DNA of 43,152 nucleotides from WVZL01 sp041862375 (GCA_041862375.1 JBGVTE010000045.1:1-43152); one strand, 5' to 3'. Numbered from the stretch's first letter, positions 24,894 to 33,957 are shown. A program made the numbers and translations. The notes: a model not told the origin generated them from the sequence alone.

Positions 24894-26084
24894 ATGAAAA
24901 AAACAGCGCTTGTAACACTAATTTTAATCTTCTTCGTTTATAGCTCATCCCATGGTCAAACAGACCCAGCCCATGAAGAGTATATCAAAGCAACTACAGC
25001 CCCGACGCTTCCTCAAAAAATTAAGCTTCTCAAAGAATACCTAAATAAATATAACGGCAAGGGATCTCAGTATGAAAACTATGCCAATGCCCATCTCTGT
25101 TTCTATACTTCCCAGAGCAATAAACTTTCTGAAGCTATTGAATACGGCGAAAAAGCTATTACGATGAGCGGTTTGGATGATTTTACAAAGTCCCAACTTT
25201 ATATTACACTTTCCTCAATCTACGCCAAGCAAGCCACGAATCTAGAAAAAGCTAAGAACTACGCTCTGCAAGCTGTAGAAATAGCCCGAGTAAATAAGGA
25301 TAAAAAATCTTCAACAACCACTCCTGCTCAATGGATACAGCTCATGGGAGCTGGTTACTACATACATGCTCAAACTCAAGAGAAAGCAAAACAACTCAAA
25401 GGCGCTGCGAGTTCTTATATAAAATCATACGACTTTTTAAAGAATCCTCAAATCGGAAAAGACCTCAAGAAAGTTGGAAAATCGCTCTATAATTTTAAAT
25501 TTTACAGTAATGCAGAAGAAGCTTTCAGAGTTGCTTACAATATTCTAAATGACTACGAAAGCTGTTCCTACTACGCAAAATCCCTCTTCAAGAACAAAAA
25601 AAGAGATGAAGCCCTGACTTATTTTAAGAAAGCATACCAGAAGAAAAAGTCAGGTGAAATCGCTTACAACATTGGAATCATCTTAGCAGGAAACTCAAAG
25701 AAAAATCCCAATACTTCTACTGAGGCAATTAAATATTTACTCGAAGCCAGCTTTCTCTCCCCTTCCAACTCAAAAAAAGCCAGATCACTTGCTGAAAGTA
25801 TATTCTTCAATTCGAAGGAAGCCTTTGGATATAACGAGAAAGTCAAGGAGCTTATAGAGTTAAATAAACAGTTGGTAGAAACGACCGAGCTCTTCAACGA
25901 AAGCTTCGGAGATAAAAGTGAAGAAGAATTGAGCGAAAAACAGAAGAAAGAGATTGAGTCCTGGCAAGCCGATATTGAAGCTCTCCAGGAAAAAATTAAA
26001 AAACTTGAAGCTGAACAAAAGGTAATTGTAAACAAGTTCAACAAGCTTCTCGAAGATACGAAGAAACGATTAGGAAGTAAATAG
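24894..26084 (+). CDS. Secreted TPR protein with C-terminal coiled coil
   Basis: 396 aa from the ATG at 24894, which gives a clean signal peptide (MKKTALVTLILIFFVYSSS, then HGQ) and has GAGGT six bases upstream. An in-frame ATG at 24864 with AAGGA upstream is an alternative that would add ten residues. The body is a series of TPR-like helical pairs (for example AIEYGEKAITMSGLDDFTK, LYITLSSIYAKQATNLEKA, EALTYFKKAYQKKKSGE). The last about 60 residues form a coiled coil rich in Lys and Glu (SEEELSEKQKKEIESW, LQEKIKKLEAEQK). Probably periplasmic or envelope-associated. No enzymatic motif. The ligA gene starts 36 bases downstream. Confidence 0.75.
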   Translation: MKKTALVTLILIFFVYSSSHGQTDPAHEEYIKATTAPTLPQKIKLLKEYLNKYNGKGSQYENYANAHLCFYTSQSNKLSEAIEYGEKAITMSGLDDFTKSQLYITLSSIYAKQATNLEKAKNYALQAVEIARVNKDKKSSTTTPAQWIQLMGAGYYIHAQTQEKAKQLKGAASSYIKSYDFLKNPQIGKDLKKVGKSLYNFKFYSNAEEAFRVAYNILNDYESCSYYAKSLFKNKKRDEALTYFKKAYQKKKSGEIAYNIGIILAGNSKKNPNTSTEAIKYLLEASFLSPSNSKKARSLAESIFFNSKEAFGYNEKVKELIELNKQLVETTELFNESFGDKSEEELSEKQKKEIESWQADIEALQEKIKKLEAEQKVIVNKFNKLLEDTKKRLGSK

Positions 26085-26120
26085 ATCCTTTTTAAACTCT
26101 CATAATTTCTGGGGCAGGTT

Positions 26121-28130
26121 GTGACAAAACCTCTCTCTCTTAAACAGGCTTCTCGAAAAATTCAAAAACTAAAAGATGAAATAAAATACCACGAAAAAAA
26201 GTATTATGTCGATAATAACCCACAAATCTCAGACTATGAGTTTGACCTTCTCGTCAAAAAATTAGAAGAGATCGAAAGACAATTCCCTGAATTAATTACT
26301 CCTGAATCACCCACCCAGCGAGTCGGAGACCAGCCTATAGAAGGATTTGCCTCAGTTTCACACGCAACGCCTATGCTCAGCCTTGATAATTGTTACAGTG
26401 TAGAAGAACTGATAGAATTTGAAGAAAGAATTCAAAAATTACTCCCTTCTCAAAGGATACAGTATGTAGCGGAGCTCAAAATCGACGGTCTGGGAATCTC
26501 TATAATCTACAGGGAAGGCAAGTACAGCCAAGCTGTAACGAGAGGTGATGGCTTTAAGGGAGATGACGTTACCCTAAATGTAAAAACTATCAGAAGTCTT
26601 CCTCTTGAAATAAGAAACCACAAAGAAATCGAAGTCAGAGGAGAGGTTTATCTTCCCTTTGAATCGTTTCATAAGATTAACCGTGAAAAGGAAAAAAAGG
26701 GTGAGCCCCTCTTTGCAAATCCCAGGAATGCAGCAGCCGGCTCTCTCCGGACCCTTGATCCCCGGGAGGTCTATTCTCGCCGTCTAGATTTATTCCTTTA
26801 CTACATCTTTATCGATGGAAGCGAAACTCCAAGTCAATGGGAAAATCTGAAAACACTCCAAGGCCTCAGCTTCAAAATAAACTCCATTGTTCGTTTATGT
26901 ACCAATCTTAGGGAAGTAATAGATTTTTATGAGGATTGGCGAGAAAAAAGAGACAATCTGGACTATGACGTAGATGGAATTGTTGTTAAAGTAAACTCTA
27001 CCGAGCAGCGGAAACTCCTGGGGGCAACATCCAAGTTTCCTCGATGGGCAATTTCTTTCAAATTTCCCGCCAGACAGGCTACGACAAAGATAAAGGATAT
27101 CAAAATTCAAGTAGGACGCACAGGAGCATTAACTCCTGTCGCTCTCCTCGAACCAGTTAAACTTTCAGGTATTACTATCAGCCGCTCAACACTTCATAAC
27201 GAGGATGAAATTAAAAGAAAAGATATAAGAATTGGGGATACTGTTCTTATTGAAAGAAGCGGTGATGTCATTCCCAAGGTTGTCTCAGTTATGAAAGAAA
27301 GACGCACAGGGAAAGAAGTCACGTTTATCTGGCCTTCCTCATGCCCTGTTTGCCACTCTTCTACCTTCAAGCTAGAGGAAGAAGCGATTGCTCGCTGCAC
27401 AAACACCTCCTGCCCTGCTAAATTAAAAGAATCCATACTCCACTACGCTTCCCGTCGGGCTATGAATATCGAAGGCTTAGGAGAAGCACTGGTTGACCAG
27501 CTTTTAGAAAGTAAGCTTATCCAAAAAATACCTGACCTCTATTCTTTAAAACACGAGGATTTGGTCAATTTAGAGAGAATGGGGCCTAAAAGTTCCCAGA
27601 ACCTGCTGGAAGAGATCGAAAAAACAAAACAGCGAAACTTGGATCGATTGATTTACTCCTTAGGGATAAGATACGTCGGAGAACGTACAGCTCAAGCCCT
27701 GGCCACCACTTTTAAAAAGCTAGAAGTGCTGAGCAAAGCATCTCTCGGTGAGCTCACTCAAATAGAAGATGTCGGACCTAAAGTTGCTGAAAGTGTTGTT
27801 TTCTTCTTTAAGCAGCCCGAAAATATCGAGCTTATAGACAAACTAAAGCAAGCTGGTCTAAATTTTTCATACAAAGAGGAAGTACGAGGTGAGCTCATGC
27901 CTCTTTCGGGACAGATATTTGTTATAACAGGAAAACTAGAAAGCGTAACTCGAGAGGAGGCCACAGAACTTATCGAAAAATTGGGGGGAAAAGTTACTTC
28001 CTCTGTGAGCAGCAAAACCACCTATGTTGTGGCAGGTGGCTCTCCTGGATCAAAACTCACTAAAGCTCAGCAGCTCGGTATTCAAACGCTGGAGGAAATA
28101 GAACTCTTAAAACTCATCGGGAAGGAATAG
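26121..28130 (+). CDS. ligA: NAD-dependent DNA ligase
   Basis: 669 aa, full length, GTG start. The N-terminal Ia domain has YYVDNNPQISDYEFDLL. The nucleotidyltransferase motif is ELKIDGLG with the adenylated Lys120, followed by TRGDGFKGDDVT and NPRNAAAGSLR. The OB fold has VGRTGALTPVA and GDTVLIERSGDVIPKV. The four-cysteine zinc finger is CPVC...CTNTSCPAK at about 409-433. Helix-hairpin-helix motifs (IEDVGPKVAESV) and a C-terminal BRCT domain (GQIFVITGKLESVTREEA) complete it. It seals nicks during replication and repair with NAD+. The stop is one base from the convergent 28132 gene. Confidence 0.96.
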   Translation: MTKPLSLKQASRKIQKLKDEIKYHEKKYYVDNNPQISDYEFDLLVKKLEEIERQFPELITPESPTQRVGDQPIEGFASVSHATPMLSLDNCYSVEELIEFEERIQKLLPSQRIQYVAELKIDGLGISIIYREGKYSQAVTRGDGFKGDDVTLNVKTIRSLPLEIRNHKEIEVRGEVYLPFESFHKINREKEKKGEPLFANPRNAAAGSLRTLDPREVYSRRLDLFLYYIFIDGSETPSQWENLKTLQGLSFKINSIVRLCTNLREVIDFYEDWREKRDNLDYDVDGIVVKVNSTEQRKLLGATSKFPRWAISFKFPARQATTKIKDIKIQVGRTGALTPVALLEPVKLSGITISRSTLHNEDEIKRKDIRIGDTVLIERSGDVIPKVVSVMKERRTGKEVTFIWPSSCPVCHSSTFKLEEEAIARCTNTSCPAKLKESILHYASRRAMNIEGLGEALVDQLLESKLIQKIPDLYSLKHEDLVNLERMGPKSSQNLLEEIEKTKQRNLDRLIYSLGIRYVGERTAQALATTFKKLEVLSKASLGELTQIEDVGPKVAESVVFFFKQPENIELIDKLKQAGLNFSYKEEVRGELMPLSGQIFVITGKLESVTREEATELIEKLGGKVTSSVSSKTTYVVAGGSPGSKLTKAQQLGIQTLEEIELLKLIGKE

Positions 28131-28131
28131 C

Positions 28132-29604
28132 TCACTTCCTTTTTTTCTTCTGACCAAAAAGTTCAAAAGAGAATAAATCCTTGAGTCCCCTTTTCCTTTC
28201 TTCTTTAGAAGCCATCTCCACCTCTCTGAGGGCAATACTGTGATCAGGGTCAAGTTCCAATGCCTTTTTAAACTGTTTTTTCGCTTTCGCTCTGAGTCCT
28301 GCTTGCTTATAGAGCAAACCTAATCCCACATAGCATTCTGGATTCCAAGGCTCTAAATCTATTGCTTTTAAAAAATCTTCCTCAGCCTTTTTTTGCATTG
28401 TTAGGATTTTTGACTCTGTGAGTGCAAGCAGTAAGAAGAAGTACCCTTTATTCCTGACCAACCTGACAGCTTCTTCAAGAAGAACCAAGGCATCCTCATA
28501 CCTCTTTTGGTTGTAAAGAGTCTTTGCTTGACGGAACCTGGTATCTGCTTTCTTTGAAGGGTCTTGTTCTTCTTCCTCTGAGGGAAGTTCAATCTGGGAA
28601 TCATATTCCTTCCTTTTCTCCTTATCAATCAGTGTTTGGTATGCATTAGAGATCTGAGTAAAAACATCCTCAATGTTTTTCCTTGCCTCATGGGGAAGAT
28701 TTCTATCAAAAGAGTCAGGGTGAAATTTTCTGGCTAGGCTGAAGTAGGCTTTTTTTATCTCCCTATCAGATGCAGATCTGGAAACATCAAGAATTTGGTA
28801 ATAATTCAAGGAAGGAAATCTTTTTACCATATCATCCACATCAGCGAGCTGTTTCTTCTCTTTTACCAAGGTAATCTTCCCCTCTTCCTCTTCTTTTATT
28901 ATTTCATCCTTTCTCTCAATTTTAACATCAACCAAGTCCAAACAATAAAAAAGGTATAAGCTCTTCCAGAATAACTCAGCATTGTAGCCTGCGGAATTTA
29001 AAATCTCTGTAGCTGACGATATTCCATCAACTGAATTTAAAATTTCTTTATCTTCTGCTTGTAACAGATAGGAATATTCATCACTTTTACGGAAAAAAAC
29101 CTTAGTTTCCCCAAATGATTTTAATGACGGATGGTATTTCATCCTCTTAATGCCGTCTTCGATTAAAAGAGGAATGTCTATTTCTGCTTCGAGCTTCTGA
29201 TCAATTAAACTCTCCTTTACTTCGAAGAAAAACTCACCATCAAAGAAAGGGAAAGTGTTTAAAGTAATCTCTCTCATCTGAGAAATCAAGCCTTCATACA
29301 GATCCGTCTTGGAAATATACCCCTCTTTCACCAATACTTCTCCCACTTTCTGCTTATATTTAATGTAAAAATCAATCTTGGAGTATGTTTCTTGTGAAAT
29401 CTTCCCTAATTTAAACAAAACTGCAGCTAATCTCTCCTCAGGCTGGTTTGTCTTGGCATAGATCAAATCCCCATCCTGAAATAAGAAGATTTTTTTAATA
29501 TCTTCCTGAGTAAAATTAAGTAATCCGCTTTTCTTATTGTGATGGATGTGTTTTAGATGATAGGCAATATGATTCATATTTCTCATTGTATAAAATATAT
29601 CCAA
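28132..29604 (-). CDS. DUF4388 (PATAN-like) / J-domain / TPR fusion protein
   Basis: 490 aa. The N-terminal region (about 10-130: SGLLNFTQEDIKKIFLFQDG, then DLIYAKTNQPEERLAAVL) is a DUF4388-type domain common in delta-proteobacterial and Acidobacteriota signalling proteins. A J domain lies at about 270-335 (LNYYQILDVSRSASDREIKKA, then LARKFHPDS with the HPD motif), so interaction with DnaK is expected. The C-terminal part is TPR (YEDALVLLEEAVRL, PECYVGLGLLYKQAG, KAKKQFKKALELDPDH). It has no signal peptide. The start is uncertain: no clear ribosome site is seen, and ATGs also occur 18 and 27 bases further in. The role is probably a co-chaperone or scaffold in a motility or signalling setting (inference). 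Confidence 0.8.
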   Translation of the reverse strand: MDIFYTMRNMNHIAYHLKHIHHNKKSGLLNFTQEDIKKIFLFQDGDLIYAKTNQPEERLAAVLFKLGKISQETYSKIDFYIKYKQKVGEVLVKEGYISKTDLYEGLISQMREITLNTFPFFDGEFFFEVKESLIDQKLEAEIDIPLLIEDGIKRMKYHPSLKSFGETKVFFRKSDEYSYLLQAEDKEILNSVDGISSATEILNSAGYNAELFWKSLYLFYCLDLVDVKIERKDEIIKEEEEGKITLVKEKKQLADVDDMVKRFPSLNYYQILDVSRSASDREIKKAYFSLARKFHPDSFDRNLPHEARKNIEDVFTQISNAYQTLIDKEKRKEYDSQIELPSEEEEQDPSKKADTRFRQAKTLYNQKRYEDALVLLEEAVRLVRNKGYFFLLLALTESKILTMQKKAEEDFLKAIDLEPWNPECYVGLGLLYKQAGLRAKAKKQFKKALELDPDHSIALREVEMASKEERKRGLKDLFSFELFGQKKKRK

Positions 29605-29805
29605 AACAAATTAATTTCAATTTTATTTTTCAATTCTTAGTCTCTTGCAATCACCTTATTATTTACCTCGAGATAAACAGCAGTCAGACTCGTGACAAAC
29701 AGAGAAGGGACAGGCTCGATTTTTGAGAAAAGTGTTTGAGGGAATGCTCAGGTCAGTTAATTCAAAAAATTGCAATGGATAAAAAATTATGGTAATTTTC
29801 CTGAC

Positions 29806-30654
29806 ATGAAAATTGCAATAGTACAGATTTCTCCTTTTCTTGGAGATATAAAGAAAAATTTCGAGCTCCATCTTGAGTACACAGAAAAAGCAAAGAAGAA
29901 AAAGGCCGATCTCGTTATTTTCCCTGAACTCAGTCTCACAGGCTATACCCTAAAAGATATAGTGGAAGAAGTAGCGCTAATTCCAGAAAAAGACCGTTAC
30001 TTCAAAGAGCTCAAGACTTTAAGTCGAGAGATCTCTATTATATTTGGTTTTGTAGAAGAGAAAGAAAATGGCTTATTTTTTAACTCAGCTGCTTTTCTCT
30101 CAAAGGGAAAAGTGATTCATATACACCGCAAAGTTTTTCTTCCTACGTATGGCATGTTCGAGGAAGGGAAATTCTTTGCACAAGGTAAGAATTTTAAGAC
30201 ATTCGACACTCCATTTGGCAAGACAGGAATGATGATCTGTCGGGACTTCCTCAGCTACGGAGCTTGCTATCTTCTCTTTGCTGGCGATTCTGAAATAATA
30301 ATTATTATCAGCGCAGCTCCAGGAAGAGGAGTCACTGGTAAGGAAGCTTATGAAACAAGCCGAATGTGGGAACTTATGGGAGAGGCCATTTCGCGATTCT
30401 CAACAGCCTTTGTCATTTACTGCAATCGGGTAGGATTTGAAGATGGTAAAGCCTTTGCAGGTGGCTCCTACATCTACAATCCCTGGGGTAAGTTGTCAGC
30501 CAAAGCTTCTTACCTTGATAAGGATTTTCTCTTTCAAGAAATTGACTTGGATGAAATAAGGAGAGCCCGAAAAAGATGGAGTTTTAAAAGAGATGATAAA
30601 CCTGAAATAATCCTTGAGGCTCTAAAAAGGATAGTGAGAGAATATGAAGATTAA
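29806..30654 (+). CDS. Nitrilase-superfamily amidohydrolase, probable glutaminase partner of NadE
   Basis: 282 aa from the ATG at 29806; an in-frame TTG at 29770 has no support. It begins MKIAIVQISPFLGDI. The Glu-Lys-Cys triad is visible: Glu41 in FPELSLTGY, Lys109 in HRKVFLPTYGMFEE, Cys145 in MICRDFLS. In many bacteria a nitrilase domain is fused to NAD synthetase and supplies ammonia from glutamine. Here it is a separate gene overlapping nadE by 11 bases, so the same partnership is inferred. No strong ribosome site. A GGGACAGGCT repeat end lies about 100 bases upstream. Confidence 0.85.
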   Translation: MKIAIVQISPFLGDIKKNFELHLEYTEKAKKKKADLVIFPELSLTGYTLKDIVEEVALIPEKDRYFKELKTLSREISIIFGFVEEKENGLFFNSAAFLSKGKVIHIHRKVFLPTYGMFEEGKFFAQGKNFKTFDTPFGKTGMMICRDFLSYGACYLLFAGDSEIIIIISAAPGRGVTGKEAYETSRMWELMGEAISRFSTAFVIYCNRVGFEDGKAFAGGSYIYNPWGKLSAKASYLDKDFLFQEIDLDEIRRARKRWSFKRDDKPEIILEALKRIVREYED

Positions 30655-31456
30655 CGGCCCATTTGTTGAAAAAGTATTGACCACGTTTATAAAAGAAGAA
30701 TTAGCTAAATTTAACTATAAAAAGGCAATCCTAGGTCTGTCAGGAGGTCTAGACTCTTCGGTTTGTTCTTATCTCGCCGTAAAAGCTCTTGGTTCAAAAA
30801 ATGTTATAGCCCTCATAATGCCATACAAAAACACATTTCACGAAGATGCGACAGATGCACAGGAAATCGCAGCGCGTTTAAAGATTCAGTGGAAGATAGT
30901 GGATATCTCTCTGATGGTAGATGCCTACTTTTCAAAGTATCCTACCCAAAATAAGATTATCATAGGAAATAAAATGGCTAGAGAAAGGATGTCTATTCTC
31001 TATGATTTCTCTGCACGGAAGAAAGCTCTGATCCTCGGTTCAAGCAATAAAACCGAGCTTCTTTTGGGCTATGGAACAATCCATGGAGACATGGCCTGCG
31101 CCATAAATCCCCTCGGTGATTTATACAAGACGCAAATTCGTCAACTAGGTCAGCACTTAGGGCTGCCAAAAAAAATTCTGAAAAAACAACCAACTGCAGG
31201 ATTATGGGCTGGACAGACAGATGAAGGAGAGCTCGGCCTGACATATGCCGAAGCTGATAAAATACTATACATGCTTGTTGATCAGAGGAGTTCAAAAAAA
31301 GAAGTAATAAAATCAGGATTTAAAAAAGAAAAAATAGATAAAATTATTTCACTCATAAAAAATTCTGAATTCAAAAGAAAAATGCCTCCAATTCCCAAAA
31401 TTTCCGCTCGAACAATAGGCTTAGATTTTCTCTACCCCTACGACTGGGACAAATAG
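30644..31456 (+). CDS. nadE: NAD synthetase
   Basis: 270 aa, the length of the stand-alone form. The ATP-pyrophosphatase P-loop SGGLDSS lies at 33-39. YDFSARKKALILGSSNKTE and LLLGYGTIHGDMACAINPLGDLYK are the typical deamido-NAD/ATP-binding segments, and QPTAGLWAGQTDEGELG the C-terminal one. It amidates nicotinate adenine dinucleotide to NAD+. It starts inside the 3' end of the nitrilase gene (11-base overlap), which supports coupled expression and a two-subunit glutamine-dependent enzyme (inference). nadD is also in the window, on the other strand at 34985-35644. Confidence 0.94.
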   Translation: MKINGPFVEKVLTTFIKEELAKFNYKKAILGLSGGLDSSVCSYLAVKALGSKNVIALIMPYKNTFHEDATDAQEIAARLKIQWKIVDISLMVDAYFSKYPTQNKIIIGNKMARERMSILYDFSARKKALILGSSNKTELLLGYGTIHGDMACAINPLGDLYKTQIRQLGQHLGLPKKILKKQPTAGLWAGQTDEGELGLTYAEADKILYMLVDQRSSKKEVIKSGFKKEKIDKIISLIKNSEFKRKMPPIPKISARTIGLDFLYPYDWDK

Positions 31457-31517
31457 ACTATCCAGGCAATCAAAATTCAGCATCAGAAAGAAAAAGCCGC
31501 TTAAATCAATCACTACG

Positions 31518-32234
31518 ATGAAAAAGAAATCAATGAAGGTTAAATCCAAGGCGGGAAAGCTTTTTATAGTGGCTACTCCTATTGGTAACTTGGAGGATTT
31601 AACCCTCAGAGCCCTAAGAATTCTCAGTGAGGTGGATTTTATTGCCTGCGAAGATACTCGTCAAACAATAAAATTATTGAATAAATACAATTTTAAGAAA
31701 AAGCTCATAAGTTACTACCAGCCTAAGGAACATAAGAAAATTCCCCGAATAATTAACCTTCTCAAAGAGGGAAAGTATGTAGCACTGGTTTCTGACTCAG
31801 GAACTCCTGGACTTTCAGATCCTGGCTTCCCATTGATCAGAGAAGCTATAAAAGAGGATATCCACGTCATCCCAATACCAGGAGCTTCAGCAGCGACAGC
31901 AGCACTGGCTGCTTCTGGGCTTCCTACCCACAAATTTCTTTTCATAGGATTCCCTCCCCCTAGGAAAGAAAAGACGAAAAAACTGCTGAATTCAATAAAA
32001 AACGAAGATGCAACCCTTGTTTTCTACCTTCCAACACGCAAAATATTAGCTTTTCTTGAGGTCATTATCGAAGTTTTCGGAGATAGAAGTGTTGTAATTG
32101 CCCGGGAAATGACCAAAATCCACGAAGAATTTATAAGAGGTCGAGCTAAAGAATTGATCACGAAGCTCAAAGACAAAGCCCTTAAAGGGGAAACCACAAT
32201 ACTCATTAGAGGCTCGAGAGAGAGTAAAACATAA
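31518..32234 (+). CDS. rsmI: 16S rRNA (cytidine1402-2'-O)-methyltransferase
   Basis: 238 aa, slightly shorter than the common 270-290 because the C-terminal tail is brief. SAM/tetrapyrrole-methylase fold: FIVATPIGNLEDLTLRAL, CEDTRQTIKLL, YYQPKEHKK, the glycine-rich VSDSGTPGLSDPGFPLI, IPIPGASAATAALAASGLP, FIGFPPPRKEKTKK, and VFYLPTRKI / VVIAREMTKIHEEFIRG. It methylates the ribose of C1402 of 16S rRNA. A Lys-rich N-terminal dozen residues precede the core; an ATG six codons in (31533) is an alternative. It follows nadE by 61 bases. Confidence 0.93.
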   Translation: MKKKSMKVKSKAGKLFIVATPIGNLEDLTLRALRILSEVDFIACEDTRQTIKLLNKYNFKKKLISYYQPKEHKKIPRIINLLKEGKYVALVSDSGTPGLSDPGFPLIREAIKEDIHVIPIPGASAATAALAASGLPTHKFLFIGFPPPRKEKTKKLLNSIKNEDATLVFYLPTRKILAFLEVIIEVFGDRSVVIAREMTKIHEEFIRGRAKELITKLKDKALKGETTILIRGSRESKT

Positions 32235-32250
32235 AAATTTTTTAAAATAC

Positions 32251-32279
32251 TTGACATTTATACACTCATATATTATATT
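32251..32279 (+). promoter_or_regulatory. Strong sigma70-type promoter for hsp20
   Basis: Perfect TTGACA at 32251-32256, a 17-base spacer, TATATT at 32274-32279. The expected transcript start is near 32286, 27 bases before the hsp20 ATG, leaving room for the AAGGAGGTG site. No CIRCE-type inverted repeat is seen. Confidence 0.75.
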
Positions 32280-32312
32280 ATAGAAAGACTCAAATATTAA
32301 GGAGGTGTAAAA

Positions 32313-32777
32313 ATGGCTGTTATCAGATGGGATCCTTTTAGAGATCTCGTTACTCTAAGGGAAAAAATGAACAGACTTTTTGAGGATACATTCACTGCTC
32401 GAGGTGAAGAAAGAGACTTAGTTTCAGGTAACTGGTCTCCTTCAGTAGACATTTACGAGACTGAAAATGCCCTTGTTCTTTCTGCTGAATTACCTGGCTT
32501 AAACGAAAAAGACATAGAAATCAAGATTGAAAATAACACCCTCACTATAGAAGGTGAAAGGAAATTCGAAAAGGAGACCAAAGAAGAGAATTTCCACCGA
32601 ATCGAACGCGCTTATGGTTTCTTCTGCCGTTCCTTTACTCTTCCTAATTACATTGATCACGATAAGATTGAAGCTGAACACGAAAACGGAGTCCTTCGAA
32701 TTACCATGCCCAAAAAGCCTGAATTAAAGCCTCGCAAAGTGAAAATCCTCAGAGCAAGTAAAGAAAAAAATAAGTAA
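32313..32777 (+). CDS. Small heat shock protein, Hsp20/alpha-crystallin family
   Basis: 154 aa, typical length. The N-terminal arm (MAVIRWDPFRDLVTLREKMN) is followed by the alpha-crystallin domain at about 45-140: SVDIYETENALVLSAELPG, IEIKIENNTLTIEGER, FCRSFTLPNYI and the GVLRITMPK block. The C-terminal VKILRAS stands where the IxI-type motif sits in relatives. It is an ATP-independent holdase that binds unfolding proteins in the cytoplasm. It has a perfect AAGGAGGTG ribosome site, its own promoter and a terminator, so it is probably monocistronic. Confidence 0.95.
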   Translation: MAVIRWDPFRDLVTLREKMNRLFEDTFTARGEERDLVSGNWSPSVDIYETENALVLSAELPGLNEKDIEIKIENNTLTIEGERKFEKETKEENFHRIERAYGFFCRSFTLPNYIDHDKIEAEHENGVLRITMPKKPELKPRKVKILRASKEKNK

Positions 32778-32800
32778 ACTATAATCATCATTTAGAAAAG

Positions 32801-32835
32801 CGCCCATGGTTTCTGAAACCATGGGCGTTTTTTTT
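32801..32835 (+). terminator. Intrinsic terminator after hsp20
   Basis: A 12-base-pair perfect stem (CGCCCATGGTTT, loop CTG, complement) followed by eight T. On the other strand the left flank gives only four T, so it may also act weakly on the convergent comF transcript. Confidence 0.92.
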
Positions 32836-32851
32836 AAGGAAAATTGAGGTG

Positions 32852-33595
32852 TCAGGCTTGAGCTACACTAAGCGCTCTGACCTCTCTGACGCCTGCCTCT
32901 CGAAGCGCCCTGCTGCATTCTCGTATTGTGGCTCCTGTGGTATAAACATCGTCTACCAAAAGCACACTTTTCCCTCTTACTTGCTCTTTCTTCACTACAC
33001 AGAAAGCTCCCGACACGTTTTTTTCCCTGTCTCCTGGTTTTATCAAAGTTTGGGGGGGGACATTTCTGACTTTAACGAGCGCTCTTTCCACAATCGGAAT
33101 CTCCATATTTTTGGCTAATTCCTTTGCTATAATCAATGCCTGGTTGAAGCCTCGCTGCTTTTCTCTCTTGCGATGAAGGGGAACTGGTATTAGAGCTTCG
33201 ACATTCCACCAAAGATCTTTATATCTATTCGATATTTCATAGGTAAAACGGGCAAGCTCCTTCCCCAGCAACTTAAAATGGCGATACTTAAAGAGAAGGA
33301 TAATATCTTTTAATGTTCCTTTATACCTTCCACAGGAGCGATGAAGAGAAAAAGGAGGCCTCCCCTGAAGACAACTACGACAAAAATGAGGTTCTGCTAC
33401 TCCCTCAAAAAAGCGGCCGCAGCATAAACAAAAAGATTGACGAGGAGCTCTGATTTTTCCCCAACAAGCTCGGCAAATAACGTTTTCATGGGGAAATTCA
33501 AGAAGGCTAGAACACAGCTTGCAGCTAGAAGGGAAAAAAATCAACTCCCCTAATTTTCCGATAGTTGTAAGTAATCTTGGGAAGGAAGAAATCAA
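32852..33595 (-). CDS. ComF-family phosphoribosyltransferase-like protein
   Basis: About 247 aa from a TTG at 33595, which overlaps the stop of the dksA-like gene and has GGAGG upstream; another TTG at 33625 is possible, and no ATG exists near the N terminus. Cysteine-rich zinc-type motifs come first (CKLCSSL, CRAC, CLCCG, CRSC), then RKREKQRGFNQALIIAKELA and the PRPP-binding VLLVDDVYTTGATIRECSRAL. ComF proteins are linked to DNA uptake and recombination in competent bacteria, but most homologues are uncharacterised. It is the last gene of the minus-strand block. Confidence 0.85.
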   Translation of the reverse strand: MISSFPRLLTTIGKLGELIFFPSSCKLCSSLLEFPHENVICRACWGKIRAPRQSFCLCCGRFFEGVAEPHFCRSCLQGRPPFSLHRSCGRYKGTLKDIILLFKYRHFKLLGKELARFTYEISNRYKDLWWNVEALIPVPLHRKREKQRGFNQALIIAKELAKNMEIPIVERALVKVRNVPPQTLIKPGDREKNVSGAFCVVKKEQVRGKSVLLVDDVYTTGATIRECSRALREAGVREVRALSVAQA

Positions 33596-33945
33596 GAAGA
33601 CTCTTCCTCCTTCTTTTCCTGGCAATTAATACAATAAGGAGTCCAGGGAATAGCATCCAGCCTTTTTTTACTAATTTTATTGCTGCACATCTGGCAAACT
33701 CCGTATTCGCCCTTTTTAATTCTCTTTATTGCTTCATCTATCATAGACAACTGCTCTCTTTCCGCATCAGAGAGGCTTAAAAGAAACTCCTTAGTGTAAG
33801 AAATTTCAGCCTTGTCAACTACATCCTGGGCAATACCAGTCTCAACCTCTTTACTTTCGGTATATGTCTCGCTTAACTTTTCTACAATTTCTTGCTTCTT
33901 TTTTATAAGTTTATCTTTATATTTTTCTCTTTCTCTCTTATCCAA
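33592..33945 (-). CDS. DksA/TraR-family zinc-finger protein
   Basis: 117 aa. The N-terminal coiled-coil region is Lys/Glu-rich (REKYKDKLIKKKQEIVEKL), followed by LLSLSDAEREQLSMIDEAIKR and the C4 zinc finger GVCQMCSNKISKKRLDAIPW, then CINC. Proteins of this family bind RNA polymerase through the secondary channel and affect the stringent response (DksA) or have related roles (TraR, YteA). It is shorter than E. coli DksA (151 aa), so the precise role is open. Ribosome site GGGGGGATTATATT upstream. It overlaps comF by a few bases and follows rlmH by 12 bases. Confidence 0.88.
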   Translation of the reverse strand: MDKREREKYKDKLIKKKQEIVEKLSETYTESKEVETGIAQDVVDKAEISYTKEFLLSLSDAEREQLSMIDEAIKRIKKGEYGVCQMCSNKISKKRLDAIPWTPYCINCQEKKEEESS

Positions 33946-33957
33946 TATAATCCCCCC

